Part shown: positions 8,248 through 16,281 of the stretch, piece by piece
How positions within the stretch are numbered: the stretch's first letter is position 1
Layout: the number at the start of each line of letters is the position of its first letter
Source: Mucilaginibacter pallidiroseus
GTDB taxonomy: Bacteria > Bacteroidota > Bacteroidia > Sphingobacteriales > Sphingobacteriaceae
Assembly: GCF_007846085.1 (NCBI RefSeq)
Contig: NZ_VOEJ01000006.1
Coordinates: 124,001 to 188,000 of the forward strand
Length of the DNA: 64,000 nucleotides
Direction: 5' to 3'
The notes under the pieces: model-generated
Told to the model about the DNA's origin: nothing
Database searches by the model: none
Seen by the model: only the letters and a program-made list of their open reading frames with translations
Position numbers and translations under genes: made by a program

Positions 8248-9348
8248 ATGAGTAATTACACAAAGTTACCCGCTGTATTATTATTGGCCGATGGTACCGT
8301 TTTTCACGGTAAAGCCGCAGGCAAAATCGGTACTACCACAGGAGAGATCTGTTTTAATACCGGGATGACCGGCTACCAAGAGATTTTTACAGACCCATCG
8401 TACTACGGGCAAATAATGGTTGCAACCAATGCGCACATTGGTAATTACGGTATCAACAACGAGGAAGTTGAATCGGAGCAAATACAAATTGCCGGTTTGG
8501 TTTGCAAAAACTACAACATTCAGTACAGCCGTAAACAGGCTGACGAGTCTATCCAGGATTATTTTCAGCAACAAAATATTGTTGGCATATCTGACGTGGA
8601 CACCCGCCAACTGGTGCGCCACATACGTGATAAAGGCGCTATGAACGCTATCATCTCTTCAGAGATATTGGATTTGGATGAGCTTAAAGCAAGGCTTGCC
8701 GAAGCGCCTGACATGGACGGCCTTGAGCTTTCATCACAAGTGTCTACCCAAGAAACTTACACGTTTGGCGACGAAAATGCGACCTACCGTGTGGCCGTGC
8801 TTGACCTTGGTGTTAAAAAGAACATCCTGCGTAACTTTGATGATCGCGACGTTTTTGCGAAAGTTTACCCGGCTAAAACCTCGTTCGAGGAGATGGAAAA
8901 GGATTTTGCACCGTCAGGTTACTTTATCTCAAATGGCCCTGGCGACCCATCTGCAATGCCATATGCAATTGACACAGTTAAAAAGATCCTGGATACTGAT
9001 AAACCGTTATTTGGTATTTGCCTTGGCCACCAGTTACTTGCTTTGGCTAATGATATCCCTACCAAAAAAATGTTTAATGGTCACCGCGGTTTAAACCATC
9101 CGGTAAAAAACGTAATCATCGATCATTGCGAGGTAACATCACAAAATCATGGTTTTGGTGTGGTACAGGAAGCTGTTCGCGCATCTGATAAAGTTGAAAT
9201 TACCCACGTTAACCTTAACGATCAATCGATAGAAGGTATCCGCGTAAAAGATAAAAAGGCATTCTCGGTACAGTATCACCCTGAATCGTCTCCGGGTCCG
9301 CATGACAGCCGTTATCTTTTTGATGATTTTATTAATTTGATGAAGTAA
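8248..9348 (+). CDS. carA: Carbamoyl-phosphate synthase, small (glutaminase) subunit
   Basis: CarA hydrolyses glutamine and channels ammonia to the CarB subunit for carbamoyl phosphate, used for pyrimidines and arginine. The 366-residue protein has the N-terminal CPSase small-chain domain (LLLADGTVFHGKAAG, TGMTGYQEIFTDPSYYGQI) and a C-terminal class I glutaminase domain with triad Cys258 (GICLGHQ), His344 and Glu346 (YHPESSP). carB is not adjacent. A strong terminator follows, so carA appears monocistronic. Confidence 0.97.
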   Translation: MSNYTKLPAVLLLADGTVFHGKAAGKIGTTTGEICFNTGMTGYQEIFTDPSYYGQIMVATNAHIGNYGINNEEVESEQIQIAGLVCKNYNIQYSRKQADESIQDYFQQQNIVGISDVDTRQLVRHIRDKGAMNAIISSEILDLDELKARLAEAPDMDGLELSSQVSTQETYTFGDENATYRVAVLDLGVKKNILRNFDDRDVFAKVYPAKTSFEEMEKDFAPSGYFISNGPGDPSAMPYAIDTVKKILDTDKPLFGICLGHQLLALANDIPTKKMFNGHRGLNHPVKNVIIDHCEVTSQNHGFGVVQEAVRASDKVEITHVNLNDQSIEGIRVKDKKAFSVQYHPESSPGPHDSRYLFDDFINLMK

Positions 9349-9377
9349 TACCGCAGTATCGGTACAGATATTATATG

Positions 9378-9406
9378 AAGCTCCGGCATAAGCCGGAGCT
9401 TTTTTT
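9378..9406 (+). terminator. Intrinsic terminator of carA
   Basis: A perfect stem AGCTCCGGC/GCCGGAGCT with a 4-nt loop, preceded by AA and followed by seven T, 30 bp after the carA stop. Confidence 0.9.
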
Positions 9407-9525
9407 GTCGATAACAATCGAGGATGTATTATGCAAGTTGCGAATAGTCAAACAATTTTTGATGGCTTCATCGCTTCCAAACACGCATTAGCAATTATCC
9501 ATTACTCTTTATACCTTCGCTGCCG

Positions 9526-10044
9526 ATGAAGTTGAAAGGGACATCCCGCACTGTTTTTATTTTGTTATTCCTTGCGTTTAACTTTGGGTGCGATCAGGTA
9601 AGCAAAACAATTGTACGCACCAAGCTGGATTATTATTACCACCATACTTTCCTGGATAATCACTTTGCGCTGTATAAGGTTGAAAATGGCGGGGCATTTT
9701 TAAGTTTCGGTGGTACCCTGCCGCAACCCATCCGTATTTTTTTGCTGATGGTAATCCCTGCGCTGGCACTGGTTGGCGGCCTCATTTATATCATCAAAAA
9801 CGATAAGTTCAGTATGCTTACCCTCACCGGCATTGTGGCTTGTATAGGTGGTGGTATGGGTAATTTGTATGACAGGATTGTTTACAACACGGTAACCGAC
9901 TTTATGTACATCCGATTCTCGTCATCACTGCAAACGGGTGTTTTTAACCTGGCCGACGTTTCGATAATGGTAGGGGTGGGGTTGATGTTATTAGATATAT
10001 TTTTAACCCGTAACGATGATAAGCAAGCCGAAGCCTCTGCTTAG
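9526..10044 (+). CDS. lspA: Lipoprotein signal peptidase (signal peptidase II)
   Basis: LspA is an inner-membrane aspartyl protease that removes signal peptides from prolipoproteins. The 172-residue protein has four hydrophobic helices and the family blocks DQVSK, VENGGAFLS, GGGMGNLYDRIVYNTVTDF and VFNLADVSI, giving the catalytic pair Asp125 and Asp144. Several lipoproteins in this window would be substrates. A TACCTTCG element lies 6 nt upstream of the ATG. The gene ends 9 bp before the convergent LysE gene. Confidence 0.95.
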   Translation: MKLKGTSRTVFILLFLAFNFGCDQVSKTIVRTKLDYYYHHTFLDNHFALYKVENGGAFLSFGGTLPQPIRIFLLMVIPALALVGGLIYIIKNDKFSMLTLTGIVACIGGGMGNLYDRIVYNTVTDFMYIRFSSSLQTGVFNLADVSIMVGVGLMLLDIFLTRNDDKQAEASA

Positions 10045-10053
10045 ATTGATGGG

Positions 10054-10710
10054 TTAACCCTCTATAGGTGCCGAAAAGATGAAGTGGGTAACCAGTTTAT
10101 CCATCAGCACAAAAGCTGCAATTATTAATGCTATACCAGCCACCTCATTTAAACGGTGAACAAACTTTGGTGATATCTTGTCGCGCAGTTTATTGGCATA
10201 AAACGCTTTGGTAGTATCAAGGCCAAACTGCACAATCAGCACGGTTAAAAACATAATAGCAATCTTGAGTGATCTGTTGTGCACACCTTCGTGGTAAACG
10301 GTACTTGCTGCTCCTATTACTACCGTCCAATGAAACAGGATGGTTGGATTAAAAATGCACATCACAAAACCTTTTATAAAGTAGCCCGCCTTATTTACCT
10401 TCTGCGGCACAGCATTTTTATATTCAACATCGGCCTTTTTGAAAATGTAGTAGATACCTATCGAGAATAAAACCAGGCTGCCTACTATGCCGGCTATGGT
10501 TTTGTCGTGCGAGGAAACTTCAAAATATTGCGAACCGAAGAGGATGGCGCCTACAAAAACCATATCGCTGGTAACTACACCAAGTGCTAGGGCCACGCCT
10601 GCGTGAAAACCCTTATCGATACTGGTTTTGATTAACGCGAAGAAAACTGGCCCGGTCAAGAAAGTAAGCACTAACCCAAACCCGATACCCGAAAAAATGG
10701 CTTCTATCAT
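10054..10710 (-). CDS. LysE-family exporter
   Basis: A 218-residue inner-membrane transporter of the LysE/RhtB amino-acid exporter family. It shows six hydrophobic segments and the N-terminal signature GIGFGLVLTFLTGPVFFALIK with GxxxxxxPGP-type spacing degenerate to TGPVFF, followed by HAGVALALGVVTSDMVFV. The transported substrate is unknown. Single gene, convergent with lspA and divergent from the sugar permease. Confidence 0.85.
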   Translation of the reverse strand: MIEAIFSGIGFGLVLTFLTGPVFFALIKTSIDKGFHAGVALALGVVTSDMVFVGAILFGSQYFEVSSHDKTIAGIVGSLVLFSIGIYYIFKKADVEYKNAVPQKVNKAGYFIKGFVMCIFNPTILFHWTVVIGAASTVYHEGVHNRSLKIAIMFLTVLIVQFGLDTTKAFYANKLRDKISPKFVHRLNEVAGIALIIAAFVLMDKLVTHFIFSAPIEG

Positions 10711-10888
10711 CCAGTAATTTTAAAATTCTACAATAGTTGCCCAAAAGCAGGCTGCTAAGATGCAATTTTAATCAGTAAACAACCAAACTATGTTTCTGAT
10801 TTACTAATTGAAAATTTTAGGCGCATTATTATAAAATTTCCGCTAAGTTAGCACGTCAAAAAACCAAGGTAAACCCATATTATAAACA

Positions 10889-12499
10889 ATGGAACAAAAC
10901 AACGCTAAAAGTAATGGTTCGGCATTATATACCATCATTACTGTGTTTTTCTTCTGGGGCTTTTTAGCCGCCTCAAACGGTATCTTTATTCCTTTCTGTA
11001 AAGCACACTTTAACTTATCACAGTTCGAATCGCAGTTAATTGACTTTACCTTTTATGGGGGCTATTTTATAGGTTCATTGTTGCTGTATTTCGCATCGGC
11101 CATTTCAAAGGTGGACATCCTTAACAAGATGGGTTACAAAAACGGTATCATATACGGTTTACTAATCTCGGCTGTAGGCGCTTTAATTATGGTGCCTGCC
11201 ATTAATTCCGGCTCTTTCGGCTTTATATTGCTCACTTTCTTTATTATAGCGTTAGGTTTTTCGTTGCAACAAACAGCGGCAAACCCGTTTGTGGTTGCGC
11301 TTGGCAGCCCGGAGACAGGTACGCACCGCTTAAACTTTGCTGGTGGCGTAAACAACTTCGGTAGCATCATGGGGCCGGTTATCGTTAGTATAGTATTATT
11401 CGGTTCAGCGGCTGCTAAAATCCCTGCTGCAGACGTTAAAATATCATCTGTAAATAACCTCTACTTTATACTTGCAGGCTTATTCATACTGGTAGCTTTA
11501 TTCTTCTGGATCTCGAAATTACCACGTGTAACAAGCGACGAAAAGATGGAGCCAAGCACAAAAGCCAACAGGCCTTTGGGTATTATATTTATTGCGTTTT
11601 TGTTGATTTTAGCTGCAACTCCACTTAGCAATGCTACAGGCTTGCAAACATCATATTTCGTTTACGCTTCGTTGGCAATTATCCTTATAACCCTTTTAAG
11701 CTCAATATCAGCATCTGCAAAAAGCAAAGAAGGTTGGGGCGCTATGCAATACCCACAATTGATTTTGGGTATGCTGGCTATATTCACTTATGTGGGTGTT
11801 GAAGTAACTATTCAAAGCAATATGGGTGCCTTGCTTGAAACGCCTGCGTTTGGTGGTTACAAAGCCGACCAGGTTGCGCCTTTCATATCACTTTACTGGG
11901 GTAGCTTGATGATTGGCCGTTGGACTGGTGCTATTGCAGCCTTCAACCTGTCAAAAACAGCTAAATTGCTGCTTACTATTGTGGTGCCTTTCTTTGCCTT
12001 TGGCGTTGTATTGTTTGTAAACGGCGTTACCGGTACAGTTGTAAGTAACCTGTTCCCATACGCAATATGTGTAGCAATATTGGTAATCGGCTTTATAATA
12101 GGTAATCAAAAACCAGTACGCACACTGGCTTTGTTTGGCATACTGGGTGTAATATTTATGGTTACTGGTTTATTGACAGAAGGTATGGTTGCTATATTTG
12201 CTTTTACAAGCGGTGGCCTTTGCTGCTCAATTATGTGGCCGTCAATCTTCTCTTTATCAGTTACCGGCTTAGGCAAATACACCAGCCAGGGCTCTGCATT
12301 TTTAATTATGATGATTTTGGGTGGATCAATTATCCCGCCGGTACAAGGTATCCTTGCTGATAGCGCGGGTATTCACTTATCGTACATTATACCGGTTATT
12401 GGTTTTGCTTACCTGGCCTTCTTTGCATGGAAAGCCGGTGCAATACTTAAAAAACAAGGTATTGATGTTGATAACATGGAAGCATCTGGCGGGCACTAG
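10889..12499 (+). CDS. MFS sugar transporter of the FucP/GluP type
   Basis: A 536-residue inner-membrane major facilitator. The FucP/GluP signature is visible: [17 protein letters not shown] in helix 1, [18 protein letters not shown] in the fourth to fifth helix region, and [13 protein letters not shown] after it. These transporters bring in glucose, galactose or fucose with protons. It is about 100 residues longer than the usual 410-440, with extra hydrophobic segments around residues 225-270 and 395-420. The specific sugar cannot be assigned, and no sugar-catabolic gene is adjacent. Confidence 0.85.
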   Translation: MEQNNAKSNGSALYTIITVFFFWGFLAASNGIFIPFCKAHFNLSQFESQLIDFTFYGGYFIGSLLLYFASAISKVDILNKMGYKNGIIYGLLISAVGALIMVPAINSGSFGFILLTFFIIALGFSLQQTAANPFVVALGSPETGTHRLNFAGGVNNFGSIMGPVIVSIVLFGSAAAKIPAADVKISSVNNLYFILAGLFILVALFFWISKLPRVTSDEKMEPSTKANRPLGIIFIAFLLILAATPLSNATGLQTSYFVYASLAIILITLLSSISASAKSKEGWGAMQYPQLILGMLAIFTYVGVEVTIQSNMGALLETPAFGGYKADQVAPFISLYWGSLMIGRWTGAIAAFNLSKTAKLLLTIVVPFFAFGVVLFVNGVTGTVVSNLFPYAICVAILVIGFIIGNQKPVRTLALFGILGVIFMVTGLLTEGMVAIFAFTSGGLCCSIMWPSIFSLSVTGLGKYTSQGSAFLIMMILGGSIIPPVQGILADSAGIHLSYIIPVIGFAYLAFFAWKAGAILKKQGIDVDNMEASGGH

Positions 12500-12502
12500 T
12501 GT

Positions 12503-12581
12503 TTAGTGAGTGGAGATTAGTGATCAGAGATTAGTTTATCACTAATTCACTGATAACTAATAACAGATAACCAATCTCTAA
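12503..12581. repeat. Intergenic GAGATTAG-type hairpin element
   Basis: Left arm 12503-12534 and right arm 12542-12581 are imperfect inverted copies built from TTAG/GAGATTAG words. The left arm matches the left arm beside the IVP gene at 57707 at 24 of 32 positions. It fills the whole gap between the sugar permease and dCMP deaminase genes. Confidence 0.6.
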
Positions 12582-12582
12582 A

Positions 12583-13041
12583 ATGAAACCCACCTTCGAT
12601 AATATTTTTATGAATCTGGCAACCGACCTGGCTAAACGCTCACATTGCGTTAAAGCCCAGGTCGGTGCTGTTTTAGCCAAGGATACCCGTATCATATCAA
12701 TTGGCTATAACGGCCCCCCGGGAGGCACCCATAATTGCGACGAGGAGTTCCCGGAACATGGCTGCCCGCGCGACTCGAAAGGCAGCTGCTCGCTTGCGCT
12801 ACACGCCGAAGAAAACGCGATACTTTACGCGGTGAAGAACGGCGCTAACCTTGAAGGTGCTACCCTGTACACAACACTTTCGCCCTGCCTGCCTTGCGCG
12901 AGGCTAATCTTTTCGGCCGGTATAAAACAGGTTTATTTCGATAAATCATACGCCCAGTACAAAGGCTTACCCAGCGATGAAGGAGTGGACTTTCTAAACA
13001 AGTTTGGAGTAAATGCGGTTAAGGTGAGCGAAAGTGTTTAA
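12583..13041 (+). CDS. dCMP/cytidine deaminase family protein
   Basis: A 152-residue zinc-dependent deaminase of the deoxycytidylate deaminase type, converting dCMP to dUMP for thymidylate synthesis. The zinc site is visible: HAEENAI with catalytic Glu, and SPCLPCARLI with two zinc Cys. The insert PPGGTHNCDEEFPEHGC with extra Cys/His is typical of dCMP deaminase/ComEB proteins, which carry a second zinc. Allosteric regulation by dCTP is common in the family but cannot be read here. Confidence 0.9.
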   Translation: MKPTFDNIFMNLATDLAKRSHCVKAQVGAVLAKDTRIISIGYNGPPGGTHNCDEEFPEHGCPRDSKGSCSLALHAEENAILYAVKNGANLEGATLYTTLSPCLPCARLIFSAGIKQVYFDKSYAQYKGLPSDEGVDFLNKFGVNAVKVSESV

Positions 13042-13062
13042 ACGGTTAATTGTAACTTGTAA

Positions 13063-13151
13063 TGTCATTACGAGCGATAGCGCAGTAATCCCGTCGCTTG
13101 CAAATCTAAACGCGATGAGATTGCCACATCGCTGCGCTCTTCGCAATGACA
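13063..13151. repeat. Dispersed palindromic intergenic repeat, copy A
   Basis: Starts TGTCATTACGAGCGATAGCG and ends with the inverted form (CTGCGCTCTTCGCAATGACA), so the ends pair into a long imperfect hairpin of about 89 bp. Other copies lie at 13168, 33351 and 39660. It is non-coding. Confidence 0.7.
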
Positions 13152-13167
13152 TGGTTGCCCATTATCC

Positions 13168-13247
13168 TGTGATGCTGAACGTAGTGAAGTATCTGTCGCC
13201 GATTGAATAGTCCGCCAACAGATTCTTCGCTCCCGCTCAGAATGACA
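13168..13247. repeat. Dispersed palindromic intergenic repeat, copy B
   Basis: About 80 bp, with left end TGTGATGCTGAACGTAGTGA and right end the inverse of TGTCATTCTGAGCGGGAGCG, pairing imperfectly. Lies 16 bp after copy A. A partial third copy, the inverse of GTCATTGCGAGATACGAAGC, lies at 13318-13346. Confidence 0.65.
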
Positions 13248-13317
13248 AGCGGGTGAGTTGGCGGCATGAAAAATGAAGTGACTTCTAAAGTTGCCTAGTA
13301 TAAAACGGGTCACCACG

Positions 13318-13346
13318 CAAGAGATTGCTTCGTATCTCGCAATGAC
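13318..13346. repeat. Dispersed intergenic repeat, partial copy C
   Basis: One half-site only, the inverse complement of GTCATTGCGAGATACGAAGC. With copies A and B it occupies most of the 350-bp gap between the dCMP deaminase and cmk genes; I see nothing else there. Confidence 0.5.
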
Positions 13347-13391
13347 GCGTTGCTTATTTAATTCTTCAAATTTTAAAGATTCGAGTTCTTA

Positions 13392-14063
13392 CTACAACAA
13401 CGGCTCCACCTTACCCAACGCAAATTCAAGTTGTTGCTCGGGCGTAAGGTTAGTGTTATCCAAAATAATAGCATCTGCCGCGCGCACCAATGGGCTTTCC
13501 GTACGCGTTGTATCTGCATAATCGCGGTGTGCTATGTTCTCAAAGATGTCTTCGAGTGTGATATCAGGGTTTTTATCGTGTATCTCTTTGTAACGGCGTT
13601 CGGCACGCACTTTTGGGTCGGCAGTCATGAATAGTTTAACAGGGGCGTTCGGGAACACGGTGGTGCCAATGTCGCGGCCATCCATCACAATGTTTTTTGA
13701 TTTCCCCATGCGCTGCTGTTGTTTAACCATTTCGCGGCGAACGGCTTTTATGGCCGATACCTCGCTTACCTTATCAGATACAGGCATCAAACGGATCTCG
13801 TCAGATACTTCTTCCCCGTTAAGTGTTATATGGGTTTCGTAATCGCGCGAATGGAAGTTAAGATGAATGTTTTTTAAGGCTTCTTCTACCTGTTCGGCGT
13901 CCTGAGAATTAATGTCGTTCCTTAAAAAATACAAAGCAACGGCACGGTACATTGCGCCGCTGTCAACGTAAATAAACTGAAGCTTTTTAGCCAGGGCCTT
14001 GGCTAAGGTGCTTTTGCCGCATGACGAATAGCCGTCAATAGCCACTACAATATTGTTGCTCAT
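13392..14063 (-). CDS. cmk: Cytidylate kinase
   Basis: Cmk phosphorylates CMP and dCMP with ATP in the cytosol. The 223-residue protein has the P-loop GYSSCGKST at about residues 10-18, the YVDSGAMYRAVA block that binds the acceptor, and GRDIGTTVFPNAPVKLFMTA with conserved RDIGT. The frame is open to 14117, but MSNNIVVAIDG at 14063 is the family N-terminus, and a TAACTTCG element at 14073-14080 lies between the two possible starts and supports the shorter one. Confidence 0.94.
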   Translation of the reverse strand: MSNNIVVAIDGYSSCGKSTLAKALAKKLQFIYVDSGAMYRAVALYFLRNDINSQDAEQVEEALKNIHLNFHSRDYETHITLNGEEVSDEIRLMPVSDKVSEVSAIKAVRREMVKQQQRMGKSKNIVMDGRDIGTTVFPNAPVKLFMTADPKVRAERRYKEIHDKNPDITLEDIFENIAHRDYADTTRTESPLVRAADAIILDNTNLTPEQQLEFALGKVEPLL

Positions 14064-14133
14064 CTGTAAATACGAAGTTACGTTTTTTGCCATTAAGTTT
14101 AGCGTGGACCAATACATCGGCCAAACAAATCAT

Positions 14134-14141
14134 TAAATTTG
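14134..14141 (+). promoter_or_regulatory. -7 element directly upstream of arfB start
   Basis: TAAATTTG matches TAnnTTTG and ends 3 nt before the ATG at 14145, which predicts a leaderless or nearly leaderless mRNA. Confidence 0.5.
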
Positions 14142-14144
14142 AAC

Positions 14145-14558
14145 ATGAACTTTAATAAAGCCGATCTGCAAAAAGAGGTTAGCTATAAAACATCGCGTAG
14201 CGGCGGCAAAGGCGGGCAAAACGTGAACAAGGTGTCTACCAAGGTGGAGTTGCTTTTTAGCATCGATGATTCCATACTGTTTTCTGACGAGGAGAAAGAA
14301 ATTTTATCGCTTAAACTGCAATCACGGTTTAACAAGGATGGCCTGGTGCAAGTGGTTTGCGACGAAGAACGCAGCCAATATTTAAACAAGGAAATAGCAC
14401 TTGAAAAACTTGCTGTAATGCTTGCCAACGCTTTAATAAAACAGAAAGTGCGTAAGCCGTTAAAAGTTAGCAAAGGCGCAAAGCTCGAGCGATTAGGTAA
14501 CAAACGCATACAGTCTGAAAAGAAACAAAGCAGGCGCAGTAATTTTGATCTTAATTAA
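14145..14558 (+). CDS. arfB: Peptidyl-tRNA hydrolase ArfB (ribosome rescue)
   Basis: A 137-residue release-factor-like protein that hydrolyses peptidyl-tRNA on stalled ribosomes. The GGQ catalytic loop is visible in SYKTSRSGGKGGQNVNKVST (about residues 15-34), and the C-terminal tail is strongly basic (KLERLGNKRIQSEKKQSRR), as needed to enter the empty mRNA channel. The ATG at 14145 is preferred over the TTG at 14139 because of the promoter position. The last 8 bp overlap the convergent LpxR-like gene. Confidence 0.92.
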   Translation: MNFNKADLQKEVSYKTSRSGGKGGQNVNKVSTKVELLFSIDDSILFSDEEKEILSLKLQSRFNKDGLVQVVCDEERSQYLNKEIALEKLAVMLANALIKQKVRKPLKVSKGAKLERLGNKRIQSEKKQSRRSNFDLN

Positions 14559-15507
14559 ACCTGTACAAAGCTGTTAGTGTTCCCCACTGGTGTTTGCGGG
14601 CCATGCTTTTTACCTCTTTTGTATCAAACACTGCACCTACATCAAATACAAATCTGCTGGTGGTAATGCCTACGCCAACCTTCTGGCTCAATACAACTGG
14701 TTTTATGTCGCCGGTTATTTCCATTGTGCCTGCTTCTGGGTGATCTTTAAACAAGCTTCCTTGTACGGTAGCATCGTAGGCTACAAAGTTTACCTGCGGC
14801 TTGTAATACAAGAAAAATTCATGTTTATGCAATAGGGAGCCTTCGTCGGTTTTGCCCGCGGTACTTTGTGTACTTACCGATTGAAACAGTTGATTAAAGT
14901 TTCCTAAACGTATCATAGGCCCCAGGCCTGCACCTGTAAAGCCCGTACCTAAATTTCCGTATGACGCAAAGCTTATATCCCCGAATGAGGTGCGGCCAAG
15001 AAGACGGTTATACTCGGCACTAAGGTTCAACTGAACATCGTTACGAACCTGGTACTGCCAGGTATTAAGCTCATAAAAGCCGAAAGTGTCGTGGATGAAG
15101 TTTTGAATTTGCTCGCCGCCTGATGCCCGGCCAACTATGCCTATGGCCGCGCTAAGTTTAAGATTGCTTTCGTTTTTGTAAAGCATGTTCAAGGTTGACG
15201 CCGCGTACAGATAACCTGCTACCGGTCTGTCGATGTATTGCGCAGACGGCAACCTGCCCGATTGTGCATTGAATAGTTTTTGCCCCAGCTCGAAGCCTAA
15301 TATTTTATTGGCCAGTTTGGAGTCGCTTTTAACATCAAGTGCCTGACGGTAATACAGGAAGAAGCCATTGGTATAATAGCGGTCGCTGCCCTGGCCCAAA
15401 AACGAATCGTTATCTGACTGGAAGCCGGCTTCTTTTGTGCGGTTTTGCGCATACAGGCTGCTGCCTGCAAATACGCAGATTGCTAAAGTAAAAAGTTTAA
15501 GTTTCAT
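14551..15507 (-). CDS. LpxR-like lipid A deacylase (DUF2219)
   Basis: A 318-residue outer-membrane beta-barrel protein with a signal peptide ending ...SLYAQ. The family region FQSDNDSFLGQGSDRYYTNG near the mature N-terminus matches LpxR, the lipid A 3'-O-deacylase, where the Asn and Asp residues take part in calcium binding and catalysis. Later barrel strands alternate polar and aromatic residues, and it ends LTALYRFN. Role inferred: remodelling of lipid A acyl chains. Overlaps arfB by 8 bp tail to tail. Confidence 0.82.
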   Translation of the reverse strand: MKLKLFTLAICVFAGSSLYAQNRTKEAGFQSDNDSFLGQGSDRYYTNGFFLYYRQALDVKSDSKLANKILGFELGQKLFNAQSGRLPSAQYIDRPVAGYLYAASTLNMLYKNESNLKLSAAIGIVGRASGGEQIQNFIHDTFGFYELNTWQYQVRNDVQLNLSAEYNRLLGRTSFGDISFASYGNLGTGFTGAGLGPMIRLGNFNQLFQSVSTQSTAGKTDEGSLLHKHEFFLYYKPQVNFVAYDATVQGSLFKDHPEAGTMEITGDIKPVVLSQKVGVGITTSRFVFDVGAVFDTKEVKSMARKHQWGTLTALYRFN

Positions 15508-15537
15508 TTAGGGCTGATATATAGGGCTAAAATAAAT

Positions 15538-15563
15538 AAAGCGGTTGATTAAACCGCTTTATA
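15538..15563 (-). terminator. Intrinsic terminator of the 190-residue barrel gene
   Basis: Arms AAAGCGGTT (15538-15546) and AACCGCTTT (15552-15560) pair perfectly; on the minus strand a T-rich stretch follows. It separates the barrel gene from the LpxR-like gene downstream. Confidence 0.7.
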
Positions 15564-15576
15564 AGAAAAACTGACT

Positions 15577-16149
15577 TTAAAATGTGTAACCAAAACTTAT
15601 GTAAGGCCAAAATGGATAAAATTCATGGCCTGTTATAATTGGGCTATTGCCTGCCCGAAAGTTAAATCCACCGTCGGCAGGTTGATAGCGGTAACCAAAG
15701 TTAAGTGTGCCATAGATACCGGTTTTGGACCTTGGATTGGTGTAATAAAAATTGCCATAGATGTTAACCACATCATAGTCTTGCTCAAAAAAAACATCAT
15801 TTGTGTTGGCGTTATAAAATGTAAGGCCACCACCTACCTCAAAATACTTACCGCGTTTGCCTGCAAGGTAATTTAACACCAATGGCACGGTAAAAATCTT
15901 TTCGCTGCCAGAGTGGTAATAGCTGATGCCTGCACGGGCACCCCAGCCGCTTTGCTTTTTGGCAAAGCGCCAGTCGTAATTTACAGAATAAACAGCCCCG
16001 GGGCCAAGCAGCTCAAAGTAGAAGTTCTCGGCACGTTTGGTGTTATACAAATTTTTAATGGAATCTTGCTCGGTTAACTTCTGAGCGTTGGCAGCAAAGT
16101 TGCACAGGCAAATAAATGCCGCCGTTAACAGCGTGATAGGTTTAATCAT
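15577..16149 (-). CDS. Outer-membrane beta-barrel protein, unknown function
   Basis: A 190-residue protein with a signal peptide (MIKPITLLTAAFICLCNFAANAQ, cleaved after AQ; listed as two parts MIKPITLLTAAF and ICLCNFAANAQ). The mature part alternates glycine and aromatic residues (FELLGPGAVYSVNYDWRF, YFEVGGGLTFY) and ends in PYISFGYTF, a C-terminal beta-signal. An eight-stranded barrel is likely. No specific family or function is recognised. It lies between lon and the LpxR-like gene, each bounded by a terminator. Confidence 0.7.
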   Translation of the reverse strand: MIKPITLLTAAFICLCNFAANAQKLTEQDSIKNLYNTKRAENFYFELLGPGAVYSVNYDWRFAKKQSGWGARAGISYYHSGSEKIFTVPLVLNYLAGKRGKYFEVGGGLTFYNANTNDVFFEQDYDVVNIYGNFYYTNPRSKTGIYGTLNFGYRYQPADGGFNFRAGNSPIITGHEFYPFWPYISFGYTF

Positions 16150-16231
16150 AATAGGGTTTTAAGCGATATGAAGATAGCGCTTTAGCAGAAAAATACAGCT
16201 TTTTTTACACCAATAATTTTAATGATAAAAT

Positions 16232-16262
16232 GAAAAAAGGCCGGTATCTCTACCGGCCTGTA
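16232..16262 (-). terminator. Intrinsic terminator of lon
   Basis: Stem AGGCCGGTA/TACCGGCCT with a 4-nt loop at 16238-16259; on the minus strand six T follow. It lies about 20 bp after the lon stop. Confidence 0.88.
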
Positions 16263-16281
16263 ATTTTTATGCTTAAACAAA

